The translations under genes were made by a program, and so were the position numbers. The notes under the pieces are model-generated. The model was not told the DNA's origin, searched no databases, and saw only the letters and a program-made list of their open reading frames with translations. This document shows, piece by piece, positions 36,401-44,208 of a stretch of 64,000 bases of DNA. Source of the DNA: Lewinellaceae bacterium (lineage in GTDB: Bacteria; Bacteroidota; Bacteroidia; Chitinophagales; Saprospiraceae); contig JACJXV010000016.1 in NCBI GenBank assembly GCA_020636445.1, forward strand, positions 1-64,000, given 5' to 3'. Numbering within the stretch: position 1 is the first letter of the stretch; each line of letters opens with the position of its first letter.

Positions 36401-37534
36401 TCCCAGAAATAAATGATTGTCAGTGCCTTTATAGATTGCAATGGCATTATGGTCATTGGTGCCTCGAACCGGATTATTGGTGATGAAGTGAAAGCCTTTG
36501 TTGGGGTAGAGCATCAGTACCCCGCCATGGGCGGTTCCCAGCCAGGCGATTTCATTCTTGTCAATTTCAATATCCAGAATGAGAGAATTATTGATATTGT
36601 TGAAGGTGCTACCCTGGGGGTTCGTATTGATGTGCTGGAAGCGGGAAACAGAGGGGTCGCTGATAAAAAGCCCATCGCCCCAGCTGCCAAGCCAGATACG
36701 TTTTTTGCTGTCAATGGCGATGCTTTTCACAAATTTAGCCTGAAAAGAGAGGTGATGATCAACGAGCCGCTGCTCGGCCAGGTCATAGCTCAATAAGGCC
36801 GCCAGGTCTTTTGTATTACCCGCTATCCAGATTTTTCCCCGATATGTGTCTTCCACCAGTGTATTCATCCCATAAGGTAGCCGTATGCGGGTGAGTTGCT
36901 CATACTGGTGGCCCGACTTGACCAGTTCATATCCGGCAACAAACCACATGTTGTCGGCGGCGTCTTTGATAATCGACAGGATGGGAGTTTGAAAGAGGAA
37001 ATGGTCGATGACTATTCTTTTGCGGGGGTCGATCACAAATACCCCATTGCTCCAGGTGCCCACCCAAATGAAACCACGGGCATCCTGATTGAGTGACATG
37101 ACCCGCAGCTGGGTCTCACTTTTGAGGTTGAAAATGGGATTGAAATCTGTAATATGGTCATGACTGACATCCAGCATCGATAACCCTCCACTTTTGGTGC
37201 CGATCCAGATGTTATTATCCTTGTCTTTGAATAGGGTTTCAATATTTTCGTTTCTTAATTGGGGATATGTACTGCCCGGCCGGTACGTTTTAAAAGAATA
37301 CCCATCGTACCGGGAAATACCGGCTTCCGTGGCGAAATATTTCAGGTTGTCGGCATCGCTAATCGTTTTGGAGACATAGTTACTGATCAGCCCGTCCTCA
37401 ACAGTGATGACATCAATAACAAATTCTTCTGTTTTTTCATGGGTTAAAAGCTGTGCCATAGCAAGTTGAGCCGAACTGGTAACCGCCAGGAAAAAGAATA
37501 CCCATGCTTTGAATTCAAACTTTAAATCAACCAT
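33437..37534 (-). CDS. Hybrid two-component sensor kinase/response regulator with AraC output (HTCS)
   Basis: This single 1365-residue chain joins a whole phosphorelay. After a signal peptide (about residues 10-27) come two propellers of Reg_prop repeats (about 40-700), a Y_Y_Y domain (about 715-785), one membrane helix (about 787-808), HisKA with the phospho-accepting His in NISHEFRTPLTL (about 840), an HATPase domain (GSGIGLTFTKAI, about 1010-1025), a receiver domain with VDDNED and the phospho-Asp in VSDIMMPEMDG (about 1150), and an AraC-type helix-turn-helix (about 1260-1360). Such regulators sense an oligosaccharide in the periplasm and switch on nearby glycan-use genes. The sulfatase gene lies upstream and the beta-helix gene downstream, both on the same strand. 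No essential residue appears lost. Confidence 0.95.
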   Translation of the reverse strand: MVDLKFEFKAWVFFFLAVTSSAQLAMAQLLTHEKTEEFVIDVITVEDGLISNYVSKTISDADNLKYFATEAGISRYDGYSFKTYRPGSTYPQLRNENIETLFKDKDNNIWIGTKSGGLSMLDVSHDHITDFNPIFNLKSETQLRVMSLNQDARGFIWVGTWSNGVFVIDPRKRIVIDHFLFQTPILSIIKDAADNMWFVAGYELVKSGHQYEQLTRIRLPYGMNTLVEDTYRGKIWIAGNTKDLAALLSYDLAEQRLVDHHLSFQAKFVKSIAIDSKKRIWLGSWGDGLFISDPSVSRFQHINTNPQGSTFNNINNSLILDIEIDKNEIAWLGTAHGGVLMLYPNKGFHFITNNPVRGTNDHNAIAIYKGTDNHLFLGTLAEGLFVQENNGIFTSLATVPETRINVIREKGKYLFVGTNKGLVVIRDRNFNQALYKFPNEKVTAICLDRHNNLWIGTQQTGLKVTNLDSDPNLEQMKRYAESGKGRYYLENNRINKIIEDETGNIWLATYSGINRYQPEDQSFISHKKLISSNLPSVIINDLFIKGETIYAATPAGLIDLHQKGEKLSLNAIYDTQSGLFSDFICAIEEDDNGNIWISSTTSLTRLDPFKKTFMNYDRESGVMVTAFHIGSSFKDHEGNIYFGGYNGVIQFNPNMLAENTNAPHIVFTDIIVNNTNLNVGDNVGGRVLLRKDINYTDKLELGYKQNHLTLLFAANDFLGTDNVVYQYRMPGFQDEWINTRGRNEISFTGLNPGDYEVQIRASRDRQNWSEIRSLRIGVEVPPWATWYAYSLYALMAIGIGVLINYVSARQARLEAKLRIAEIEKEKEHDLNEAKISFFTNISHEFRTPLTLILSPVTEVLSNLNLDADIRNKMILVENNAKRLLNLINQLLDFRKSEHGLLQLNVEHSEFVSFAKEVYLSFKDISRTKNISYKFETEVDRAVLLFDRDKMEIVLCNLISNAFKYSRPGGEVSMYLYIKDGYLNIEVKDNGIGLSPEDATKVFDRFYQVRSSATAKMVGSGIGLTFTKAIIDLHHGNIFVKSTPGEETCFTSQLLLNNPFLQNSKPAPEEDLEELLLENDYQEDLDTDWLQPSSLDIDDNVKKESVLIVDDNEDIRKYLNSLLKDDFRVLEAENGLVGLQIAKTELPDIIVSDIMMPEMDGITLCQEIKSQIATSHIPIILLTARTSVVYEVNGLETGADDYVTKPFNPVIMKTRINNILENRKKLRGYFLNRVRFEPDNQEINEGNNMDEAFVEKAIKLVSDNIANEAFGVDMLVQELYMSRSTLYRKIKSLTGLSITGFIRSVRLKKAAQLILNDNTKLSQVAYEVGFNDYKHFRLSFQQQFGCLPSDYKAEMLDNLKKRDEPV

Positions 37535-37738
37535 TTTTCACCTATTGTCGTCTGTGTGATGCTGTTGCCATCCTTGTTCCCTTGTGGATTTTCAGTAGGG
37601 ATCAACGTTGGCCAACCTATTACTGACGAAAAAACGTCGCGAAGAGAAAGTACCGTCAGCAGATGCCAAAATGCACAGATTTGGGAGCATAAACAATGCG
37701 AATCTGAACAATTTGGTTATGCTCAATACTAGAAACCC

Positions 37739-39337
37739 TTAATTAGGTGGAGCCTCCCGCGTTGTTTTGGTACGAATGCGATCTATTTCTGCTTGCAGTG
37801 ATTTTACGACTTCCGCGTTATCCTTGGCAACATTGCTTTGTTCGGCTTTATCTGTACTCAGGTTAAAGAGTTGTGGGAAAAACTCGAATCCACCCTCTAC
37901 ACCTTTTTCATTCATGAAGGTTGGGATTTTCTTGGTACTGGAAAAGGGTTCGATGTATTTCCAGTCACCCTGCCTGATTTGCGTGGTAAAGGATTCCTCC
38001 AGGAAAAATTCGCTTCCTTGCTTTGTATGGTCAAGGAGGGCCTGCAGGTTGTTATCGCTATCAATGGCTTCATCATCAGCCAATTCCTGACCAGCCAATG
38101 CCGCCAGGGAGGCATAGAGGTCGATCTGGCTAATAGGGGTCTTACTGGCTCCTCGGGAAGTTTTTCCCGGCCAGTAAACGATCATAGGTACGCGTGTTCC
38201 GGCTTCGTAGGCGCTATACTTTCCGCCGCGGAAGGGACCGGAAGGTTGGTGGTTGCCCAGGAGTTCTTCGGCCTGGTCTTCATACCCGTCGTTCAGGACC
38301 GGGCCGTTATCACTGGTGAAAATAACCAGCGTGTTTTCAGCAAGGCCTTTTTCTTCCAGATAACGGATAATTTTTCCGGTAACCCAGTCCATTTGGGCGA
38401 TAACATCACCCCGTGGCCCCATGGTGCTTTTGCCGACAAATTGCTTGTTGGGTAAGCGGGGAACATGAATGTCATGAAAGGCAAAATACAGGAAGAAGGG
38501 ATTCTGCTTGGCGTTAGCAATAAACTTTTCGGCCTTTTCGGTCAGCACTTGGGGGAATTCCTCATCAACCCATAAGGCTGATTCACCCCCTTCCATATAC
38601 CCGATGCGGCTGATCCCGTTGACGATGGTATTGCTGTGTTGCGGGTCTGCTTTTTGGCGCAGTAATTCCGGGTTGTCAATACCATTGGGGTAGCCGGTAA
38701 GTTTCATTTCATAATCTACTACAATTGGCTTGTCTGTTTTCGCCAGATTAGCCACGCGGTGATTTTCCAGGTAAACCGTGGGTACCCGGTCACCGGTTGC
38801 GGGCAGGATAAAGCTGTAATCAAATCCAATCTCCAGTGGCCCTGGCTTTACCTCCCCGTTCCAATCAATAGTACCGTTGCCAAGACCTAAGTGCCATTTC
38901 CCGACGACTCCTGTTTTGTAGCCTGCCTGCTTCAACATGCGGGGTAGGGTATAGCTTCCCGGTTCAATCAACAGGGGGGCATCACCAGGCAGAATGGCAG
39001 CCTTGTTGCGGAAAGCATAACGGCCGGTCAGCAAGGAATACCGGGAAGGGGTACAGGTAGAAGCAGTACTGTGGGCATCGGTAAATCGAATACCTTCGTT
39101 GGCCAGCCGATCCACATTTGGGGTGGTAACTCCCCGGGCACCATAACAGCTAAGATCACCAAAGCCCAAATCATCCACATAAAATACAATAATGTTGGGC
39201 CTTTTTTCCGGTATTTGTGTTGCTGACTTTTCACTGTTGGTTTGACAGGAGGGCGCAAGTAGACACAGGGCAAAAAGCACCAGCACTATTGCAACGGAGC
39301 CCTTCTGTGGAACTGAAGTCTGGGTAAAAATATTCAT
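37739..39337 (-). CDS. Sulfatase (arylsulfatase family), lipoprotein
   Basis: Start is set at the Met of MNIFTQTSVPQKG (39337); the frame is open 22 codons further up. A lipobox ends at Cys31 (LLAPSC). The sulfatase core follows: NIIVFYVDDLGFGDLSCYG (metal-binding Asp pair), the formylglycine motif CTPSRYSLLTG with Cys95, VGKWHLG, and TSDNGPV with further metal ligands. The enzyme should remove sulfate esters from a glycan at the cell surface; Cys95 must first be converted to formylglycine by a maturase not seen in this window. It is 205 nt upstream of the hybrid regulator gene on the same strand, so it is likely part of the same glycan-use set. Confidence 0.93.
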   Translation of the reverse strand: MNIFTQTSVPQKGSVAIVLVLFALCLLAPSCQTNSEKSATQIPEKRPNIIVFYVDDLGFGDLSCYGARGVTTPNVDRLANEGIRFTDAHSTASTCTPSRYSLLTGRYAFRNKAAILPGDAPLLIEPGSYTLPRMLKQAGYKTGVVGKWHLGLGNGTIDWNGEVKPGPLEIGFDYSFILPATGDRVPTVYLENHRVANLAKTDKPIVVDYEMKLTGYPNGIDNPELLRQKADPQHSNTIVNGISRIGYMEGGESALWVDEEFPQVLTEKAEKFIANAKQNPFFLYFAFHDIHVPRLPNKQFVGKSTMGPRGDVIAQMDWVTGKIIRYLEEKGLAENTLVIFTSDNGPVLNDGYEDQAEELLGNHQPSGPFRGGKYSAYEAGTRVPMIVYWPGKTSRGASKTPISQIDLYASLAALAGQELADDEAIDSDNNLQALLDHTKQGSEFFLEESFTTQIRQGDWKYIEPFSSTKKIPTFMNEKGVEGGFEFFPQLFNLSTDKAEQSNVAKDNAEVVKSLQAEIDRIRTKTTREAPPN

Positions 39338-39612
39338 AGATTTGATTGATATTTGAAACATGTTAAAAATGCAACACCTGGTGGAAGTTTTGGGTGGTCG
39401 CAACGTTCAAACAGGGGGGTAATCTCTTCATTTTTCTGCGCTGGCGGTTTTTTCTGGTATAAAAGGAAATGAACTGGCTGACGATGGAAAAGATTGTTTG
39501 CTGCGGGGGACTGCTGGACTGGACCGCTCGTATCCCACCCGGGTTTGTCCTTACTTAGTGCCGAACTGGGGAGGTGTTTTTCAAGTACAGGAAATTGACA
39601 AGACAAGACAAG

Positions 39613-40368
39613 ATGGAAGTACAGCGGCTTAATATGGACAATAGTTGGTTTTTCCACTTGGGGAGACTGCGTTTTTTGGTAGATCCCTGGCTGGAAGGAG
39701 AGGAGGTTGATTATTTCCGCTGGTTCAACACACAATGGCACCGAACCCCTCCACTGCCTTACGATCAAATACCCGATTATGACCTGGTCCTAATAACGCA
39801 AAAATACCCTGACCATTTCCACCAACAGACGCTTGCTCGCCTGAATCCGGCCAGGGTAATTGTGCCGGTGTCAATCGAAAAAAAAGTAAAGACCTTGCTG
39901 CCCAAGGCTGAGGTAATCGCCATGGGTGCGCGTCAACGGGTTTTTGAAACCCAGGGCGTGCGGTTTACCTGGTATCCATCTACCCGGCCACTGGGGCCAG
40001 TGTTCGATGCATGCTGTGTATCGGATGCCACGGAAGCGCTCTTCCTTGCTCCGCACGGCTACCAACCGAACAAGCGGTGGCTGGCTCCGGACCAGCCGGT
40101 AAAACTGCTGATTACGACCTTCAATGAATTAAAGCTGCCTTTCTTCCTTGGCGGGCGTATTGCCCCCGGCATCCGCGGACTGATGTCCCTCGGCGCCCGG
40201 CTTCATCCTGCATACCTGGTGGCCACGCACGATGAGGATAAACATGCCAAAGGATTGGTCATGAAGCTTGCTGCCGTTCAGTCGACTACGAAAGCAGACC
40301 TTGAAACCTATCCGTCGTTGCAAAACCGCATTTTAGAGATTGATCACTATCGTTGTGTTAAGCTTTAA
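39613..40368 (+). CDS. MBL-fold hydrolase-like protein with altered metal motif
   Basis: The 251-residue protein (start at ATG 39613; a GTG 13 codons upstream is possible) shows the metallo-beta-lactamase fold pattern of the UlaG-like or lactamase_B_3 group: NSWFFHLGRLRFLVDPWLEG at the start, LVLITQKYPDHFHQQTL, a later FDACCVSDATEALFLAPHGY and HPAYLVATHDEDKHAKGL near the C-terminus. The usual HxHxDH is replaced by QKYPDHFH, so the first two metal ligands are missing. It is either a metal-poor variant or an inactive relative. It is divergent to the sulfatase gene and has no clear functional partner. Confidence 0.7.
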   Translation: MEVQRLNMDNSWFFHLGRLRFLVDPWLEGEEVDYFRWFNTQWHRTPPLPYDQIPDYDLVLITQKYPDHFHQQTLARLNPARVIVPVSIEKKVKTLLPKAEVIAMGARQRVFETQGVRFTWYPSTRPLGPVFDACCVSDATEALFLAPHGYQPNKRWLAPDQPVKLLITTFNELKLPFFLGGRIAPGIRGLMSLGARLHPAYLVATHDEDKHAKGLVMKLAAVQSTTKADLETYPSLQNRILEIDHYRCVKL

Positions 40369-40518
40369 TCTGTACAAGAACTCCTGGACATGAAAAACAG
40401 GAAAGAGGACCTTCAGGGGGACGCAACCCCAAACGACTATTTTAGCCATCTAAAGGAATGTAGTGCTTAACCCTTTTTTGTACCTTTCCTATACTACTTA
40501 ATTTACCTTGCGCTAGCT

Positions 40519-43500
40519 ATGAAAAAAATTATCCTGGTCACCTGTTTTCTGGGACTGACATTGCTTGCTTTCGGCCAGATTCCTCGCCTGGTTGTACCCA
40601 TTGGCAATACCAAAGCTATTTCCTCCACGGCGTTTTCCCCTGATGGCAAATACATCCTTTCTGGAAACGGCGATATGATGATCGGAGATTGCGTAGCTAT
40701 CCTCTGGGACCGGCAGGGGCGCGAAATCCAGACTTTTAAAGGTCATACATCGGTGATCACGAAGGTGGCTTTTTTTCCGGATGGAAAGCGCGTGCTGACT
40801 GGGAGTTGGGATGGAACAGCTAAGGTGTGGGACTTACAGGGCAAAGTGCTGCAGACGTTTAAAAATACGGATAACATATCCGCCTTAGCCATTTCCCCCG
40901 ATGGAAAGCTGATTCTGGTCGGGGATAATGATGGCGCTCGCTTGTGGGATTTGCAGGGCAAAGTGGTTCGCACCCTAGCGGGGGTAAAGGAAGTGCAGTC
41001 GGTAGCTTTTTCTGCGGACGGTACCCAATTGCTAACCAGTAATGGGGGCACCTCCCCCCTCCTCAAGTTGTGGTCCCTTCAGGGGCAGCTCATTCGATCT
41101 TTTGCACCAGGTAAAGAGGATACTGAAATCTACGGTGTTTTTTCACCAGATGGCAAACAGATCCTGAGTATAGGCTCTTATGCCATTGCCAAGTTATGGG
41201 ATGTACAGGGTAACTTAATCCGGGAGTTGTTTGATAAGGGTTCCTTTGCTCCTTCCGCCTTCTGCTTTTCCCCGGATGGCAAAAAAGTCTTGCGGGGATT
41301 CAGGAATGGTGGGGTGATTTTATCGGATCTTCAGGGGGAGACCCTTTTTTCTTTACAGCGTGAGAGTTGGGTTAGAACCGTCCAGTTTTCTCCTGACGGA
41401 CAGCATGTTCTCGTTGGTTGGGATGATGGAAAAATGGAGTTACTGGATTTGCAAGGACAGCCCACCCAAAACTTTCGTGGGCATACCTCTACTTCCATGG
41501 ATATGGCTTATGCACCGGATGGACAGCATCTGCTGTTGGGTGGGAGCGACCATACAGCACGATTATGGGATCTCCAGCGACAGGAAATCAAATCCCTGCC
41601 GGGCCATGAGGAAAATTGGGTGGCTTCCGTTGCCTATTCCGCGGATGGACAGCAGATCCTGACCAAAGGGGGGCGGGATGCATTTCTGCGGAACGCAGCA
41701 GGTCAAACTATTCGAACTTATTCGGGCCCCAGGTTTGGCCTGAATAGGGCCGTATTTATTGCCGATGGACAAGTAATGGGGACCGGCGATAATTTTATCA
41801 AGGTTTGGAATGCCCAGGGAGTAGAAACGAAGAGTACGGAAGTTAACTTCAATACCTATCACCCGGAGGGTTTTGCCAAAAATGGCCAGTTTATGCTTAC
41901 CTCCAATAATCAAGGGGGGATGCGCATGTTAGATCGTGAGGGTAAGGTATTGCACATGTTGAATAGTGATGCCGGGTCCATGAGAGCCTTTGGTATATTT
42001 CCCGATGATCAGCAAATAATTATCGTTGACAACACGAATAAGGCTACAATATGGAATGCCGAGGGACAAAAAATCCGCTCTTTCCAGGTTGCTGTTAAGA
42101 TGTTGGAGCTGATAGGTGCCCGGTACTTAGCCATTTCTCCCGACGGACAAATGGTGGCTTCCATTGGCGATAACTACGTCATCAACCTTTGGGATTTACA
42201 GGGTCGGGTTTTGCAAACCTTTAAAGGGCACACCGGAATAATCAACACCCTGCGGTTTTCTCCTGACGGAAAGCAGTTGATGAGCAGTAGTATGGACACG
42301 ACGGTTAAGCTTTGGGATACCCAAACGGGCAAAGAACTGGCCACCCTGCTGACGATAGACGCTACCGATTGGGTGGTGACCACGCCTTCGGGCTTGTTTG
42401 ATGCCTCTCCGGGGGCCATGAACCTGATGTATTTCGTAGTGGGCCTGGAGGTCGTTGCACTGGAACAACTCAAGGAGCGCTACTACGAACCAGGGCTACT
42501 ACCGCGACTGATGGGACTTAGTTCCGGCACTATCCGCGAAGTAAGTACCTTAACTGCAGCGCCGCTGTATCCGGAAATAAACGCTTCCATCGATAACGAT
42601 CAACTTACCATTCAGCTCACTCCCCGTAGTGGAGGGTTGGGAAAACTCAGCTTCTTTATCAACGGGAAAGAGATGGCCGAAAATCTCAACACGGGAAGTA
42701 AAACATCCCTGACCGTTGATTTAAAGGCGTATGATAAATTCTATCTGCCCGGTTCGAATACGCTGACGATACGTGCCTATAACAGTGATAACTGGCTCAA
42801 GAGTCCGGCCTATGATCTCGACTATGCCGGGCCCGCCGCCAGCAAAGGTACCGGAACGGGCAGTACCCCATCAACACCAACAACAAACATTCCCAAGCCC
42901 CACCTGTACGCGATCGTCGTGGGCACTTCCGACTACAGTGGCACTCAACTAGACCTGCGTTTTCCCGACCATGATGCTACAACTATTTCCCAGGCCCTGA
43001 GCAGCGCCGGGAAAGCCCTTTTTGAGGACCGGGTACATGTGAAACTACTGACGACCGATAGTAAAACACCCACCGGAATTGCTTCCAAGACGAATATCGC
43101 CGCAGCCTTTACTGAGTTTGCCGGGCTGGCGAAACCTACTGATGTGCTCGTTATCTATTTTTCGGGGCATGGGATTAGCTATGGCAATGCAGAGCAAAGT
43201 CAGTTTTACTACCTGACCAAGGATATCGCCAGTGCTGATCTTTCAGATCCGGAGGTACGGAAAAAAGCTACGGTTTCCTCTGAAGACCTGACAGCCTGGT
43301 TGACGGCTATCACCGCTCAGAAACAGGTGATGATTTTCGATGCTTGTAACTCAGGAAAGGTTGTGGATGCATTCTCAGGTATTGGCGCTCGCTCCCTGAA
43401 CTCCACTCAAATCCGGGCGCTGGATCGCATGAAAGACCGTACGGGTATGTTCATCCTGACGGGCGCTGCTGCCGATAAGGTGAGTTTTGAAGCGAGTCAG

Positions 43501-44055
43501 TATGGTCAGGGGTTGCTCACTTACAGCCTGCTGCAGGGAATGAGTGGCCTGGCCCTTACCTCCGATAAACGGGTAGATGTTATGACGCTCATGCAGTATG
43601 CGCGCGATCAGGTTCCTGAGCTTGCCAAAGGCATTCGGCAGGTGCAAATCCCCGTGGTGGCTTTTCCTGCTAATGGGGGCAGTTTTGACATTGGCATAGT
43701 CAATGCCGGGGTGAAAATTCCACTGGCCCAGGTTAAGCCGGTGTTTATTCGCAATGTATTTCAGGACGAGGATACCTTCGATGATGTGCTGGGCCTGACC
43801 AATGCCCTGGCGGGTTATTTTGAGGAAATTACTACCCGCGGGGCCCAGGCGGATATGATCTATGTTGATGTTAGCGAGTATGAAAATGCTTACTCTATCA
43901 AAGGGCGATATACCCTCAAAGGCGATGTGGTGACGGTGAGGGGCCGCTTATTTCAGGGTACTACCTCGAAGGGCGAATTTACCCTGACCGGCAAGAAAAG
44001 CCAACTTTCAGCCCTGGTTGCTGCCATTGTTGATAAGGTATCAGAAATGTTGTAA
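40519..44055 (+). CDS. Exported WD40-repeat protein with C-terminal caspase-like peptidase
   Basis: The 1178-residue protein has a signal peptide (MKKIILVTCFLGLTLLAFGQ), then about fourteen WD40 repeats (residues about 25-610; units such as ISALAISPDGKLILVGDNDG and LWDLQGKVLQTF), a beta-sandwich linker (about 660-780) and a low-complexity TG/PT spacer. The peptidase C14 domain (about 795-1060) has its His884 in YFSGHG and Cys943 in DACNSG, the complete catalytic dyad. A C-terminal beta-rich part (about 1070-1178) follows. Caspase-like peptidases cut after Lys/Arg or Asp; here the enzyme would work in the periplasm or outside. It is a single gene. Confidence 0.92.
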   Translation: MKKIILVTCFLGLTLLAFGQIPRLVVPIGNTKAISSTAFSPDGKYILSGNGDMMIGDCVAILWDRQGREIQTFKGHTSVITKVAFFPDGKRVLTGSWDGTAKVWDLQGKVLQTFKNTDNISALAISPDGKLILVGDNDGARLWDLQGKVVRTLAGVKEVQSVAFSADGTQLLTSNGGTSPLLKLWSLQGQLIRSFAPGKEDTEIYGVFSPDGKQILSIGSYAIAKLWDVQGNLIRELFDKGSFAPSAFCFSPDGKKVLRGFRNGGVILSDLQGETLFSLQRESWVRTVQFSPDGQHVLVGWDDGKMELLDLQGQPTQNFRGHTSTSMDMAYAPDGQHLLLGGSDHTARLWDLQRQEIKSLPGHEENWVASVAYSADGQQILTKGGRDAFLRNAAGQTIRTYSGPRFGLNRAVFIADGQVMGTGDNFIKVWNAQGVETKSTEVNFNTYHPEGFAKNGQFMLTSNNQGGMRMLDREGKVLHMLNSDAGSMRAFGIFPDDQQIIIVDNTNKATIWNAEGQKIRSFQVAVKMLELIGARYLAISPDGQMVASIGDNYVINLWDLQGRVLQTFKGHTGIINTLRFSPDGKQLMSSSMDTTVKLWDTQTGKELATLLTIDATDWVVTTPSGLFDASPGAMNLMYFVVGLEVVALEQLKERYYEPGLLPRLMGLSSGTIREVSTLTAAPLYPEINASIDNDQLTIQLTPRSGGLGKLSFFINGKEMAENLNTGSKTSLTVDLKAYDKFYLPGSNTLTIRAYNSDNWLKSPAYDLDYAGPAASKGTGTGSTPSTPTTNIPKPHLYAIVVGTSDYSGTQLDLRFPDHDATTISQALSSAGKALFEDRVHVKLLTTDSKTPTGIASKTNIAAAFTEFAGLAKPTDVLVIYFSGHGISYGNAEQSQFYYLTKDIASADLSDPEVRKKATVSSEDLTAWLTAITAQKQVMIFDACNSGKVVDAFSGIGARSLNSTQIRALDRMKDRTGMFILTGAAADKVSFEASQYGQGLLTYSLLQGMSGLALTSDKRVDVMTLMQYARDQVPELAKGIRQVQIPVVAFPANGGSFDIGIVNAGVKIPLAQVKPVFIRNVFQDEDTFDDVLGLTNALAGYFEEITTRGAQADMIYVDVSEYENAYSIKGRYTLKGDVVTVRGRLFQGTTSKGEFTLTGKKSQLSALVAAIVDKVSEML

Positions 44056-44059
44056 GCTT

Positions 44060-44108
44060 CCTGCTTGGCTGCGGTTGCCCCTCAAGCTAAAACCCGTGGC
44101 CAAGCAGG
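44060..44108. repeat. Perfect 10-bp inverted repeat between converging genes
   Basis: CCTGCTTGGC (44060-44069) pairs with GCCAAGCAGG (44099-44108) across 29 nt. It begins 4 nt after the caspase stop codon and may serve as a bidirectional terminator, though no T-run follows. Confidence 0.5.
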
Positions 44109-44208
44109 TGCCGCTGCAGGGTTGGGGTTTGCTTTTTATTCACTTATCCTAGCTTTGGTAGGTGAGTTTGCTCCTGAGTTGCAGGACTCATTTCCTATTG
44201 CTGATTTG

